NCBI RefSeq assembly: GCF_001750165.1
Contig: NZ_CP015412.1
Location: 186,001-250,000 of the forward strand
DNA length: 64,000 nucleotides
Source: Pseudoalteromonas luteoviolacea
GTDB lineage: Bacteria; Pseudomonadota; Gammaproteobacteria; Enterobacterales; Alteromonadaceae
Reading direction: 5' to 3'
Shown here one piece after another: positions 54,261 through 63,103 of this stretch. Each line of letters begins with the position of its first letter. The first letter of the stretch is position 1. The position numbers and the translations under genes were made by a program. A model generated the notes under the pieces. It was not told the DNA's origin. It did not search any database and saw only the letters and a program-made list of their open reading frames with translations.

Positions 54261-54284
54261 AAAAAAAGCCCTTTCGGGCTTTTT
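54261..54284 (-). terminator. Intrinsic terminator of the small RNA
   Basis: Stem AAAAAGCCC / GGGCTTTTT around a four-base loop, with seven T on the minus strand. It lies between two divergent protein genes and is not needed by either, so it must end an intergenic transcript. Confidence 0.9.
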
Positions 54285-54413
54285 AATTTTCATATCTACC
54301 GTCACCGATATGAGCAATGTAGCAAGTAAATGAGTTTGTGAATATACTGGGTCGAATAGTAATTCACTTAATGAAGCAAGCTTTGTGCGTATAATCCAAA
54401 ATACTGCCTCATT
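54261..54413 (-). ncRNA. Probable RyhB-like iron-responsive small RNA
   Basis: On the minus strand, TTGACA (54444-54449), a 17-bp spacer and GATAAT (54421-54426) make a near-perfect sigma-70 promoter, which predicts a start at about A54413. A Fur-box-like sequence (54415-54433) overlaps the -10. The predicted 153-nt RNA ends at a strong terminator (54261-54284) and holds ACATTGCTCA (54311-54320 on the plus strand reads TGAGCAATGT), the 10-base heart of the E. coli RyhB seed. RyhB is repressed by Fur-Fe and, with Hfq, silences iron-using and iron-storage genes. No open frame explains this unit. Size exceeds E. coli RyhB (90) but fits those of other gammaproteobacteria. Identity is inferred from these combined signs. 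Confidence 0.75.
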
Positions 54414-54414
54414 G

Positions 54415-54433
54415 AGAATGATTATCAATAACT
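54415..54433. promoter_or_regulatory. Fur-box-like operator overlapping the small RNA promoter
   Basis: GAGAATGATTATCAATAAC agrees with the Fur consensus GATAATGATAATCATTATC at about 15 of 19 positions and covers the -10 element of the small RNA. A second weaker element (AAATGATAATTAATT, about 54453-54467) lies on the other side of the -35. Confidence 0.75.
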
Positions 54434-54449
54434 TTAAGTTGTTTGTCAA
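54421..54449 (-). promoter_or_regulatory. Sigma-70 promoter of the small RNA
   Basis: Minus-strand TTGACA at 54444-54449 and GATAAT at 54421-54426 are 17 bp apart, five of six positions match in the -10 and all six in the -35. Confidence 0.8.
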
Positions 54450-54483
54450 CTGCAAATGATAATTAATTGTGTTTGGAGGGGTG

Positions 54484-55293
54484 GTGTTTAGATTCACTTT
54501 AGTATTTTTAGCATTGTTTATGCTGTCAGGTTGTTTTTACGGGACTGTGTATAAAAACTCAGACAGGCTAGCGTTAAACCAGCTTGAAGAATATGTGGAG
54601 CTCACAGACGATCAACAAGCGTGGTTTTTGAAAGAGTTTGGTCAACTACAGGTGATGCATCAGTCACGTTACTTGCCAATTTATCAAGGGTGGCTAAATG
54701 TGCTTAAAAATAGCTGGAAGGATATGGATGAGCAGCAATTATATGAGCTCAGTATGCAGGTCAATGCGCATTGGTATGAGCTCATTGTTGGCCTGAAGCC
54801 TGTTTCTGTTGAGTTTCTGATGTCGCTAGATAACTCGCAAAAAAAACAATTTATCGACAGTATCAAAGAAAAAATGCAATTGAGACAAAATGATGTAGAA
54901 AGGCAGACTCGGACCCTAACACGCTTTGAAGATATTTTGGGAAGTTTGAATAAAAAACAAAAAGATATGATATCGAAACATATTGATCAGGGATCTTTTT
55001 ATCAAGAATTAAGGGTATTGAATAATCAAAATAGACTGACTGCAATAGAGTCACTATTAGTCCAAAGGCAGCTAGGTGAAGCTGACATTGAAAAACTGGG
55101 GCGCTATGTTGTAAATCACCCTCGTAATTGGCCTGAACATCGCATTGAGCAACGAGAAAGGCGTATTCGAACTCAAATAAAGTTCATGCTGAGTCTTCGA
55201 GAAACATTATCTAAAAATCAAAAAGAGGAATTAAACCAATACTTTGCTGAATTGAGTGACCTGTTAGCTGTGCTTAAAAATACAAAAATATAA
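54484..55293 (+). CDS. DUF6279-family lipoprotein
   Basis: GTG 54484 is chosen because GGAGGG is just before it (a GTG at 54481 is a neighbour and the frame opens at 54469). The 269-residue product has a lipoprotein signal (LFMLSGC) and the DUF6279 pattern: LNQLEEYVELTDDQQAWF at about 33-52, HQSRYLPIYQGWL, and a C-terminal ETLSKNQKEELNQYFAEL. It is helical and lies on the periplasmic face of a membrane. Function unknown. Its start is about 50 bases from the Fur elements of the small RNA, so it might also be iron-controlled. Confidence 0.75.
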   Translation: MFRFTLVFLALFMLSGCFYGTVYKNSDRLALNQLEEYVELTDDQQAWFLKEFGQLQVMHQSRYLPIYQGWLNVLKNSWKDMDEQQLYELSMQVNAHWYELIVGLKPVSVEFLMSLDNSQKKQFIDSIKEKMQLRQNDVERQTRTLTRFEDILGSLNKKQKDMISKHIDQGSFYQELRVLNNQNRLTAIESLLVQRQLGEADIEKLGRYVVNHPRNWPEHRIEQRERRIRTQIKFMLSLRETLSKNQKEELNQYFAELSDLLAVLKNTKI

Positions 55294-55306
55294 CGCGATT
55301 GGTTAA

Positions 55307-55328
55307 ATGCTGGAATGTGTTCCAGCAT
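55307..55328. terminator. Hairpin between the lipoprotein and flavin reductase genes
   Basis: Perfect 9-bp stem ATGCTGGAA / TTCCAGCAT with a TGTG loop between convergent genes. T-runs are short on both sides, so it is a moderate bidirectional terminator. Confidence 0.55.
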
Positions 55329-55362
55329 AGATTAATGTTTGTTGTAGCCGCGCGATAAAAGT

Positions 55363-55995
55363 TTATGCTTTGCGCTTAACGGGACGATCAGGTTTTGCAT
55401 ATTCTAACCTGTCTATCTTGCTGGTGGTGTGGTAGCAGTCAAGCCCCGATACCGCAACTGTATCTAATTGTTCAAGGTTGATAAAGCCATCTTCTTTTAC
55501 AGCAATATCAGCTACTTCAACATGTACAATTTCGCCTATAACGAGTACCGTTTTATTGAGCTCAATAGTCTGATGTTGTCTTAATTTTAAACCAATTTTA
55601 ACCTGACTTTGTGAAACGAAAGGAGCTTCAAAACTTTCATGATAATAGGGAGTTAGCCCTGTTTCATCAAATTCAGATTGACCTACGTCATATCGAGCAG
55701 ATGTTTGGTGCGCTTCTTGCCAAATGAGTGAGTTCACATGGTTTATCGTATACGTTTCGGTTTCTAATATATTCTCTAATGTGTCACGTCTGACGCTGTG
55801 AGGTCTGAATATGACACCCAGTAAAGGTGGATTAGCGCCTAGATGAAAAACAGAGCTGACGATAGACAAGTTGTCTTTCCCATTTAAATCGCGTGTTCCA
55901 ATTAAATTCGCACTTTTATATCCCGATAAGCTGTTTATGAAATGCGCTCTGTAGCGCTCAGGGAGATTGAGTATGTCTTGGTTATTAACAATCAT
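55363..55995 (-). CDS. Flavin reductase-like domain protein
   Basis: Starting at ATG 55995, 4 bases after the stop of the SDR gene, the product has 210 residues with the flavin reductase/FMN-binding split-barrel layout: SANLIGTRDLNGKDNLSIVSSVFHLGANPPLLGVIFRP, seen in parts, and the RRDTLENI helix and a C-terminal LVIGEIVHVEVAD strand. It likely binds FMN. The longer upstream frame overlaps the SDR gene and is not favoured. Together with the SDR gene it forms an operon; reduction of a flavin or a flavin-dependent target is possible but not shown. Confidence 0.75.
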   Translation of the reverse strand: MIVNNQDILNLPERYRAHFINSLSGYKSANLIGTRDLNGKDNLSIVSSVFHLGANPPLLGVIFRPHSVRRDTLENILETETYTINHVNSLIWQEAHQTSARYDVGQSEFDETGLTPYYHESFEAPFVSQSQVKIGLKLRQHQTIELNKTVLVIGEIVHVEVADIAVKEDGFINLEQLDTVAVSGLDCYHTTSKIDRLEYAKPDRPVKRKA

Positions 55996-55999
55996 TTTA

Positions 56000-56719
56000 T
56001 TACCATTGTATGTTCTTACCTTGCCAGTCAATGAAGTCGATGGCGCCGTTAAACTCTCTGTTGTTCTGAAATTTATTGAGTTGCTCTGCAACAAATTCAG
56101 GCTTGAATAATTTACCGTCGGGTACGTTGCTTTGAAATGGTTTAGACAAAGCGGAGTCAGTTGTTCCGGGGTGAAACAGCATTAGTTTGGCGTTACATTT
56201 TCGCCTTTGTAGTTCAATACTTGCAGTTTTGAAAAGCATGTTAAGCGCTGCTTTGGATGCTCTGTAGCTGTACCACCCACCGAGTTGATTATCTGAAATA
56301 CTGCCAATTCGAGCACTCAGTGCCGTGACAACGCACGGTGTTTGTGTCGATATCAAGTGAGGCATGAATGCTTGCAGCCACATGAAAGGGATCGTCGTGT
56401 TGACGTGCATAAGCATGCCAAAGTAATCAATATCAAAAGACTCTAGACGTTTTTCTGGCATATTCTCATCCGTGTGTAATACACCATTGCATATACTGAT
56501 AGAGTGTATAGCGGGATATATACGAGATATCCTAGTTGCCAGCTCTTCTATATTCTCTTTTGTATAGTCGGTTTCAAATTTTTTTAAATGTGGATGAGAT
56601 GTACTTAGAATTTCACGGCTTATAGCAACAACATGATCATTGTGGCGTAAGTGTAGATTGACCAGCGCTTTACCGATTGCGCCGCTTGCACCAATTACAA
56701 CGGCAGTTTTCTGAGCCAT
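56000..56719 (-). CDS. SDR-family oxidoreductase (CsgA-like)
   Basis: The 239-residue protein has the SDR nucleotide motif VVIGASGAIGKALV (TGxxxGxG type) and the catalytic Tyr-x3-Lys (YSYRASKAALN), with Ser (ALSARIG) before it. ATG 56719 is the natural start after a longer frame beginning with TTG 56734. It is about 240 residues, as in C-factor-like SDRs. It uses NAD(P)H on an unknown substrate. The flavin reductase-like gene starts 4 bases after its stop, so the pair is an operon. Confidence 0.82.
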   Translation of the reverse strand: MAQKTAVVIGASGAIGKALVNLHLRHNDHVVAISREILSTSHPHLKKFETDYTKENIEELATRISRIYPAIHSISICNGVLHTDENMPEKRLESFDIDYFGMLMHVNTTIPFMWLQAFMPHLISTQTPCVVTALSARIGSISDNQLGGWYSYRASKAALNMLFKTASIELQRRKCNAKLMLFHPGTTDSALSKPFQSNVPDGKLFKPEFVAEQLNKFQNNREFNGAIDFIDWQGKNIQW

Positions 56720-56911
56720 AGTGAACGTACCCAACTTATGTTTTTGTAGTGTACGGTATTACTTTCGATTTAGATCACCAAACGTCTGTTGGCAGTGTAT
56801 GTATCTTTCAACGTACATTGCTTTGGTCAAAAAGTGTAACCAAATGGTCTTTTCATTTATGTAGGTTTAACAGTATATTGGATTGCATAAAATGTATTCA
56901 AAGGAAAGCGT

Positions 56912-59545
56912 ATGGATCAGCAATATACAAATCTTCGCCGTAATGTGAGCCTACTGGGTGAATGTCTAGGTGCAACCATAGAGCATGCTCAAGGCTCGGA
57001 ACTACTAGAAAAAGTGGAACAGATCAGGCATTTGGCAAAGGCCTCGAGAGGTGGCGATCATCAAGCCAGAGAAATGCTAATTGATACGCTTAAGGCGCTG
57101 AGTAATGAGGAGTTGTTACCAGTGTGCAGAGCATTTAATCATTTCCTAAACTTGGCGAACGTGGCTGAACAATATCATACGATATCCAAATCAGGAGCTC
57201 CCAAAGGATCGTTCGACACCATTGAAGGCACAATCAAAGAACTGGCTGAGCATCTTGATGAAGGTAAATGCTCTCGAGAAGATGCCTTGCAAGTGTTGTC
57301 GACTGTGCAAATCGAACTAGTCTTAACTGCCCACCCAACAGAGGTCACGCGACGTACCATCATCAGTAAGCATGTTGAGCTAAGTGATTGCTTAAAGGAG
57401 CTTGAAAGTCTCGAATGTTCAGTTGTAGAACGAGATACCATTTTAGCTCGGATAGCACAGTTAATCTGTCAAGCATGGCACACGAATGAAATCAGGGATA
57501 ATCGTCCCACGCCACTAGAGGAAGCTAAGTGGGGGTTTGCTGTTGTGGAAAACAGTTTGTGGCATGCAATACCGCAGTTTGTAAGTGAACTCAGCAAGAT
57601 GGCTAAGCAGTATCTGGACATTGATTTACCGCAAAGCTTTTCACCTGTTAAATTGGCTTCTTGGATGGGGGGGGACAGAGATGGCAACCCTAATGTAACG
57701 GCGAAAGTGACTCAGAGTGTGCTAGATCACGGTCGCTGGATGGCGCTAGACCTATATTATCGAGACTTGGATAAGTTGAGTGCAGAGTTATCTATGAGCG
57801 GTGCCAATAAGCCGCTACTTATGCGTACAGGTGAGACGAGTGAACCGTATAGAGCTTTGCTTAAAAGCTTAAAAAAAGATGTACGTGAAACGATTGATTT
57901 CTTAGAAAGTAAAATTAAAGGCCTGCCCACTTCCTGCCGAGACAAAATCAAAGATACAGAGCAACTAAAAGAGCCATTGTTAATTTGTTTTAACTCATTA
58001 AATGAGTTGGGTATGGAGGTCGTGGCCAATGGTTTGTTATTAGATGTACTAAGGCGTTTGAACTGCTTTGGTGTGAACTTGTGTCAACTTGATATTCGCC
58101 AAGACTCTGCGCGCCATACAGAAGTGCTTTCCGAGTTAACAAGATATTTGGGTGTTGGAGATTATGCACAGTGGTCTGAGCAAGACAAACAAGCGTTCTT
58201 GTTGTCTGAATTAAGTTCTAGGCGACCAATCATTCCAAAACATTGGCGTCCGAGCGATGCGGTTAGAGAAGTGGTAGATACATTTGATGTTATTGCACAG
58301 CAAGACCGTGCATCGTTAGGTATTTACATTATTTCTATGGCGCAATATGCGTCGGATGTACTCGCAGTTCAACTTTTGTTAAAAGAGAGTGGTGTAGGGT
58401 TTAATTTACCTGTTGCTCCATTGTTCGAGACGTTGGATGACTTGAATCGTGCAGATAAGGTCATGACTGAGCTGTTTAGCTCGAGCTGGTATAAAGGCCA
58501 TTTATCCCATCAACAATATGTCATGATTGGTTATTCAGACTCTGCGAAAGATGCTGGGATGATGGCGGCTGGTTGGGCGCAATATCGAGCGATGGAATCT
58601 CTTATTGAACTGGGTGAGAAGCATGGAATTAAAATGAAGTTATTCCATGGACGCGGCGGCACTATTGGTCGAGGTGGGGCTCCTGCCCGCCAAGCTCTGA
58701 GGTCTCAACCTCCAGGTTCATTAAAGTATGGTTTAAGGGTGACGGAACAGGGAGAAATGATCCGCTTTAAATTTGGTCTCACGCCGGTTGCAATTCAGAG
58801 CTTATCTTTATATGCCAGTGCAATTATTGAGAACAATTTATTTCCCCCACCAAAACCAAAAACACAATGGCGAGAGGCTATGGACCTACTTAGTGAGGCA
58901 TCATGTGAAAGGTATCGCAAATATGTGCGAAATACGCCTGATTTTGTCTCATATTTTAGAAGTGCAACGCCAGAAATTGAATTAGCAAAATTGCCATTAG
59001 GCTCGCGCCCTGCAAAACGAAATCCAAAGGGGGGAATAGAGAGCCTCAGAGCAATACCTTGGATTTTCGCTTGGAGTCAAAATCGTTTGATGTTACCGGC
59101 TTGGCTTGGCGCTAATGAAGGTTTGAAAGCGGTTCTGAATTTAGGTGGTGAAGCACTGATTGAAGAAATGAGCGAACTTTGGCCATTTTTCAGAACTCGG
59201 CTAGAAATGCTTGAAATGGTGTTCTGTAAATCCGATCTGTGGTTATCTGAGTATTATGACGAACGCTTGGTACCTGAAAACTTACAAATTATTGGCAAAC
59301 AGCTACGAGCTGAGCTTAATGAAACAACTGAGCAAGTCATCCGCTTGGCGCCAAAGGGGAGCTTATTGTCTGCTCAGCCATGGATTAAAGAGTCAATTTC
59401 ATTAAGAAATCCATACACGGATCCTCTCAACTTATTGCAAGTAGAGCTGCTTAAGCGGACGCGTGATACTGATACTCCTAACCTAGATAGCGCATTGATG
59501 ATCACTATGATGGGGATCGCTGCAGGTTTACGTAATACAGGCTAA
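56912..59545 (+). CDS. ppc: Phosphoenolpyruvate carboxylase
   Basis: The 877-residue protein has the Ppc landmarks: VLTAHPTEVTRRTI with catalytic His141, GYSDSAKDAGMMAA (Lys), FHGRGGTIGRGGAP (Arg), and the C-terminal AGLRNTG in place of QNTG. It adds bicarbonate to PEP to make oxaloacetate, refilling the TCA cycle. Length matches E. coli Ppc (883). AAAGGAAAG lies near the start. A long terminator hairpin follows. Monocistronic. Confidence 0.95.
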   Translation: MDQQYTNLRRNVSLLGECLGATIEHAQGSELLEKVEQIRHLAKASRGGDHQAREMLIDTLKALSNEELLPVCRAFNHFLNLANVAEQYHTISKSGAPKGSFDTIEGTIKELAEHLDEGKCSREDALQVLSTVQIELVLTAHPTEVTRRTIISKHVELSDCLKELESLECSVVERDTILARIAQLICQAWHTNEIRDNRPTPLEEAKWGFAVVENSLWHAIPQFVSELSKMAKQYLDIDLPQSFSPVKLASWMGGDRDGNPNVTAKVTQSVLDHGRWMALDLYYRDLDKLSAELSMSGANKPLLMRTGETSEPYRALLKSLKKDVRETIDFLESKIKGLPTSCRDKIKDTEQLKEPLLICFNSLNELGMEVVANGLLLDVLRRLNCFGVNLCQLDIRQDSARHTEVLSELTRYLGVGDYAQWSEQDKQAFLLSELSSRRPIIPKHWRPSDAVREVVDTFDVIAQQDRASLGIYIISMAQYASDVLAVQLLLKESGVGFNLPVAPLFETLDDLNRADKVMTELFSSSWYKGHLSHQQYVMIGYSDSAKDAGMMAAGWAQYRAMESLIELGEKHGIKMKLFHGRGGTIGRGGAPARQALRSQPPGSLKYGLRVTEQGEMIRFKFGLTPVAIQSLSLYASAIIENNLFPPPKPKTQWREAMDLLSEASCERYRKYVRNTPDFVSYFRSATPEIELAKLPLGSRPAKRNPKGGIESLRAIPWIFAWSQNRLMLPAWLGANEGLKAVLNLGGEALIEEMSELWPFFRTRLEMLEMVFCKSDLWLSEYYDERLVPENLQIIGKQLRAELNETTEQVIRLAPKGSLLSAQPWIKESISLRNPYTDPLNLLQVELLKRTRDTDTPNLDSALMITMMGIAAGLRNTG

Positions 59546-59593
59546 TACTTATGTTCAACTTGTGTTGTAAAGTCACACATTTATAACTTAATG

Positions 59594-59637
59594 AAATCAA
59601 AAACCAATCCTTTGTGATTGGTTTTTGATTTTTTTCT
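59594..59637 (+). terminator. Terminator after ppc
   Basis: A 16-bp perfect stem (59594-59609 with 59616-59631), with a six-base loop, is followed by a run of T. Confidence 0.93.
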
Positions 59638-59730
59638 CATTTTTAAATCTTATTTCATTGACAGGCGCGTGCTTTAAATTAAAATCCTTGCCCTCATTAT
59701 TTTATTAATCGGTATTTTGCAGAGTTCTAT

Positions 59731-60099
59731 ATGTCAGCACTATCAACCAGTATCACTTATGATAAATCTACGTCACTAATTTTGATGACAGTGCGTGGTA
59801 AAGCCGGAGCTGAGGATGTGGTGAATGCTTACAAAGCCGCTAAAGCGTATTCTGAGCAACATGGTAGTCGAAAAGTATTGGTGGATGTTTCGGAACTGGA
59901 ACACAAGTTTGCAGCAATAGATATAGTAAATGTCATGCCAAAGGTGGCGCATTACCTGACAAATATACAAATAGCACGTGTAGTTGGATTTGAAGGCTAC
60001 ATGCACGATCTTTTCCTACAAAAAGTCAAAAGATTTGGCATTCAAGCAGAAAACTTTGAATGTTTTAAATCTGCAAAGGAATGGTTGAGTAACGCATAA
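59731..60099 (+). CDS. SpoIIAA-like (STAS-like) small protein
   Basis: The 122-residue protein has the SpoIIAA-like layout: beta-strand LILMTVRGKAG, helix DVVNAYKAAKAYS, strand KVLVDVSEL, helix AIDIVNVMPKVAHYL, strand RVVGFEG and helix. It lacks a clear Ser of STAS phospho-sites, so it is probably not a direct anti-sigma antagonist. Function unknown. It lies between ppc and cdd, 43 bases before the latter, and could be transcribed with it. Confidence 0.75.
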   Translation: MSALSTSITYDKSTSLILMTVRGKAGAEDVVNAYKAAKAYSEQHGSRKVLVDVSELEHKFAAIDIVNVMPKVAHYLTNIQIARVVGFEGYMHDLFLQKVKRFGIQAENFECFKSAKEWLSNA

Positions 60100-60142
60100 A
60101 ACCTGCGTAAACTGGCATGCCATATTCTATAATAATTAAATT

Positions 60143-60997
60143 ATGGTAATAAAAGACAACAAAACAGAAGAATATATTTTCGATATCGCGAAGCAATACA
60201 ATGGCATATTGCATACGCAAATCGTTCTAGAATTGACAGAGCAGCTTCAGTGTAATGTTGAGCAACTACAGCAAGCCTTGTTGCCAGTCGCCGCAAAATT
60301 TTCCCAAGCACCTATCTCACAATTTTTTGTTGGCGCTGTGGCCTTCGATAAAGTCACGGGTAATTTATACCTCGGAGCAAATTTAGAATTTAAACATCAG
60401 GCATTGTCTTTGGTTGTACATGCTGAACAAGCAGCCATTAATAACGCGTGGATAAATGGGGCTCAAGAAATCACTTCAATTGCGATTAATGCTGCGCCTT
60501 GTGGGTTCTGTCGTCAGTTTATGAATGAGTTAAGCTCTGCTGGAGATTTAACAATATTACTCCCGAATGGGAAATATTCCCTGAGTGAGTTGCTGCCATG
60601 TGACTTTGGCCCAAATGATCTAGGAAATGCATCTTCGTTAATGGCCAACACTGTTTCTAATTTAAAGATCGATTTACCTATTTCTGATACTCTCAAACAG
60701 CATTTACGCTTTGCGTATGTGCCATATACAGAAAATTTATGCGCTGCAGAGTTGGTGTTGACTGATGGCAGGGCGTTTTATGGCAGGTATGCAGAAAATG
60801 CGGCATACAGTCCGAGTCTATCCCCAATGAACAGTGTATTGAGTCAATTAGCTCTATCTGGAGAGCTCTTAGACGAAGCGAATGTAGAACGAATTACTTT
60901 GGTTGAAAGGGCAGGGTACGAGAATCAAAAATCCGTGGCGCAAGCTGTACTCACCAGCCTAAAAGGCAATGTGCCTCTTATTCACCACGTATTTTAG
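60143..60997 (+). CDS. cdd: Cytidine deaminase
   Basis: The 284-residue protein is the dimeric E. coli type (294 residues), with two cytidine-deaminase folds. The active half has VVHAEQAAI (His93, Glu95) and the zinc cysteines in PCGFCRQF; the second half is degenerate, as usual. It converts cytidine and deoxycytidine to uridine and deoxyuridine. It is convergent with udp, which uses the uridine, and works with tdk at 24.6 kb in nucleoside salvage. The ribosome-binding site is weak. Confidence 0.92.
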   Translation: MVIKDNKTEEYIFDIAKQYNGILHTQIVLELTEQLQCNVEQLQQALLPVAAKFSQAPISQFFVGAVAFDKVTGNLYLGANLEFKHQALSLVVHAEQAAINNAWINGAQEITSIAINAAPCGFCRQFMNELSSAGDLTILLPNGKYSLSELLPCDFGPNDLGNASSLMANTVSNLKIDLPISDTLKQHLRFAYVPYTENLCAAELVLTDGRAFYGRYAENAAYSPSLSPMNSVLSQLALSGELLDEANVERITLVERAGYENQKSVAQAVLTSLKGNVPLIHHVF

Positions 60998-61000
60998 GCT

Positions 61001-61022
61001 AAAGTAGGCGTTAGCCTACTTT
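61001..61022. terminator. Hairpin between cdd and udp
   Basis: Perfect 9-bp stem AAAGTAGGC / GCCTACTTT with a GTTA loop overlapping the stop of udp. T-runs are short, so it is a modest bidirectional terminator. Confidence 0.6.
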
Positions 61023-61780
61023 GCTTGTGTCAATAATATCTCAGCCGCTTTAATAACAACTGATACCGCACGCTTTTCGACAAGCTGGTGGTCAACATCA
61101 GGGATTTCTTGTCTAGTACGATTAACTAAGACGCCTGCGACACACGCAGCTTTAAGTCCTAATGCTGCACACATAGTGAAAAGGGTCGCCGACTCCATTT
61201 CATAATTCATAACGTTTAACTTTTGCCACTCTTCACATGAGCCTTGGAATGCTTTAGAGACATAACCTGAGAAGGTATCATAGCGTTCTTGACCTGGATA
61301 AAAGGTGTCACTCGATGCCGTAATACCTGTATGGTAAGGAACACCTTCGAACTCACATGCTTGCACCATAGCTTGTGTGCTATGGAAATCAGAGACAGCA
61401 GGGTAAGCCAATGGCGCAAAGTGCTGACTCGCACCGTCTAATCTGACAGATGCAGTACTAACTAGGATATCACCTTCGTCAATTTGCGGTTGGATTGCGC
61501 CAGTTGTACCAATTCTAAGGAAAGTTTTTATACCAAGCTGAGCGAGCTCCTCAACGGCAATTGAAGTAGATGGACCCCCAATGCCTGTCGAGCATACTAC
61601 GACCGGTTGCTCTTTGATTGTCGCTAGGTAGATGTGAAACTCTCGCGTTTGCGCTAAGCAAATTGCATTATCTAGCTGCTGTGCAATACGCTTTGAGCGC
61701 TCGGGGTCGCCTGGTACGATTGCGAGTTTAGCCCCTTGAAGGTCTGCTTTAGTCAACCCTAAGTGAAATACCTTTTCCAT
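61016..61780 (-). CDS. udp: Uridine phosphorylase
   Basis: The 254-residue protein has the PNP/UDP family motifs: PGDPERSKRIA, STGIGGPSTSIAVEEL (phosphate site), RIGTTGAIQ, and NYEMESATLFTM with the sugar-binding Glu-Met-Glu. Length equals E. coli Udp (253). It splits uridine with phosphate to uracil and ribose-1-phosphate in the cytosol. It is convergent with cdd, which makes its substrate. The promoter region (61781-62038) has a GGACA-CA-TGTCC inverted repeat at 61838-61849 of unknown meaning. Confidence 0.93.
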   Translation of the reverse strand: MEKVFHLGLTKADLQGAKLAIVPGDPERSKRIAQQLDNAICLAQTREFHIYLATIKEQPVVVCSTGIGGPSTSIAVEELAQLGIKTFLRIGTTGAIQPQIDEGDILVSTASVRLDGASQHFAPLAYPAVSDFHSTQAMVQACEFEGVPYHTGITASSDTFYPGQERYDTFSGYVSKAFQGSCEEWQKLNVMNYEMESATLFTMCAALGLKAACVAGVLVNRTRQEIPDVDHQLVEKRAVSVVIKAAEILLTQAK

Positions 61781-62038
61781 AAAAAACCTTTTTATGTTCT
61801 AAAACGTAATGGTTAAAGTTAGTGAGTTTTAAGTACAGGACACATGTCCGCTACGTTAATTCAAGTTAGCCAATTGGTCACTTTAAAAGCGAGCTTGGTT
61901 TCAATAAAGGTAAACTTGTTACTAGTGCGCTCATAATATCGATTTGATCAATAAATCTTTATATGAACTATTGCTATGCTTGCATGTTGGGCTTCGCTAA
62001 TCTAAACCTTAATATAGCAATGTAGAGAGGACAATTTT

Positions 62039-62818
62039 ATGCCAACATCTCACTCAGTAGACAAAAACCCGGAGTTCGCACGGTGTTTGGAGAGCAATCA
62101 GATCGCCGCACTTGCACCATTTCACTGGCTGTCACTAGCGTGCAAAGATATTGTTAGAGCACCAATACTCAGTCTAGTTTACGGTTTAGTTTTTAGCATT
62201 ATCCCAGCATTTATTATGTGGCTTGTTTTTCAGTCGGGTACGCATTTGGTTATTTTACCTGCTTCAGTCGCATTTGCATTGATTGGGCCAGCATTTGCCG
62301 CTGGGTTGTACGACGTCGCATGGGAGTTAGAGAAAGGGCATAAACCAACATTGATGCACAGCTTAAAGTCTATGTTCCGAAACCCTGCTGGTGAGTGGGG
62401 GTTTGCTATTTTATTGATGGTTATTATGATTGTGTGGATGCGCTTGGCTGCGTTAATACATGCACTCTATCCAAATGTACCAAACCCTAATTTTGAGCAG
62501 TTATCTGCTTTTTTAGCATTGGGTTCTATCGTTGGCGGTGTGCTTATGATGGCAGTGTTTGCGATTTCTGCATTTACACCACAGATCATGATGGAACGCC
62601 GAGTTGACATTATGACAGCGGTGGTGTCTTCCATTCATGCCGTTGGAACTAACGTACCAGCAATGATTGTTTGGGGCTTAACCATTGTGACATTAGTCAT
62701 CATTGGGTTCTTAACAGGCGCAGCTGGTTTTATCATAATCATGCCTTTATTGTCGTATGCCAGTTGGCATGGCTACATTGCGATTATTAAAACTAAAAAG
62801 CCCAGAGGATACGAATAA
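62039..62818 (+). CDS. DUF2189 family inner-membrane protein
   Basis: The 259-residue protein has about six membrane helices and the DUF2189 pattern: AALAPFHWLSLACKDIVRAPILSLVYGL at the start (shown in part), GLYDVAWELEKG, FTPQIMMERRVDIMTAVVSS. GAGAGG precedes ATG 62039. The function of the family is unknown; in some proteobacteria it lies near cytochrome-oxidase genes. Here it stands next to udp and a ureohydrolase, with no respiratory gene. Confidence 0.85.
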   Translation: MPTSHSVDKNPEFARCLESNQIAALAPFHWLSLACKDIVRAPILSLVYGLVFSIIPAFIMWLVFQSGTHLVILPASVAFALIGPAFAAGLYDVAWELEKGHKPTLMHSLKSMFRNPAGEWGFAILLMVIMIVWMRLAALIHALYPNVPNPNFEQLSAFLALGSIVGGVLMMAVFAISAFTPQIMMERRVDIMTAVVSSIHAVGTNVPAMIVWGLTIVTLVIIGFLTGAAGFIIIMPLLSYASWHGYIAIIKTKKPRGYE

Positions 62819-62843
62819 CTACACAGCTTCTGTGAATATTCAG

Positions 62844-62877
62844 CCGCTGTAAGAGAAAGGCATTTTACTCTCAGCGG
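62844..62877 (+). terminator. Weak hairpin after the DUF2189 gene
   Basis: CCGCTG pairs with CAGCGG and AGAG with CTCT around a loop, with two unpaired bases on the 5' side. A T-run is not evident, so it is a weak candidate. Confidence 0.35.
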
Positions 62878-63103
62878 TTGACTTATATTCCTACCATGTT
62901 ATATCAGCGTTATTCTTATTGTAATTTTCTCTTAGCTCAATTTTGATAATGTTTAACTCTATGACTTTAAAGCAGTTTATTTTAAATTGTTTCGAAGTTT
63001 TTGAGGGGGCATTTTCATATAAGTGAGTTGAATTCAATAGCGGATTACGTTTTTGAAGTAGAGTTAATTTAGCATGATTATGCAAATTATTGAGGAGCAC
63101 GCT

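Larger units (their letters stand above)
54169..54483. other. 315-bp intergenic region holding a probable small RNA gene
   Basis: Between the Sel1 gene and the lipoprotein gene. It contains a consensus promoter pair on the minus strand, a Fur box, a terminator and a 153-nt transcript unit described separately. A 87-codon minus-strand reading frame that spans the promoter and terminator is not credible. Confidence 0.8.

Noticed and set aside
54234..54497. Minus-strand 87-codon reading frame across the small RNA region
   Set aside because: It covers the promoter, Fur box and terminator, has an atypical composition and no ribosome-binding site. The RNA explanation fits better.
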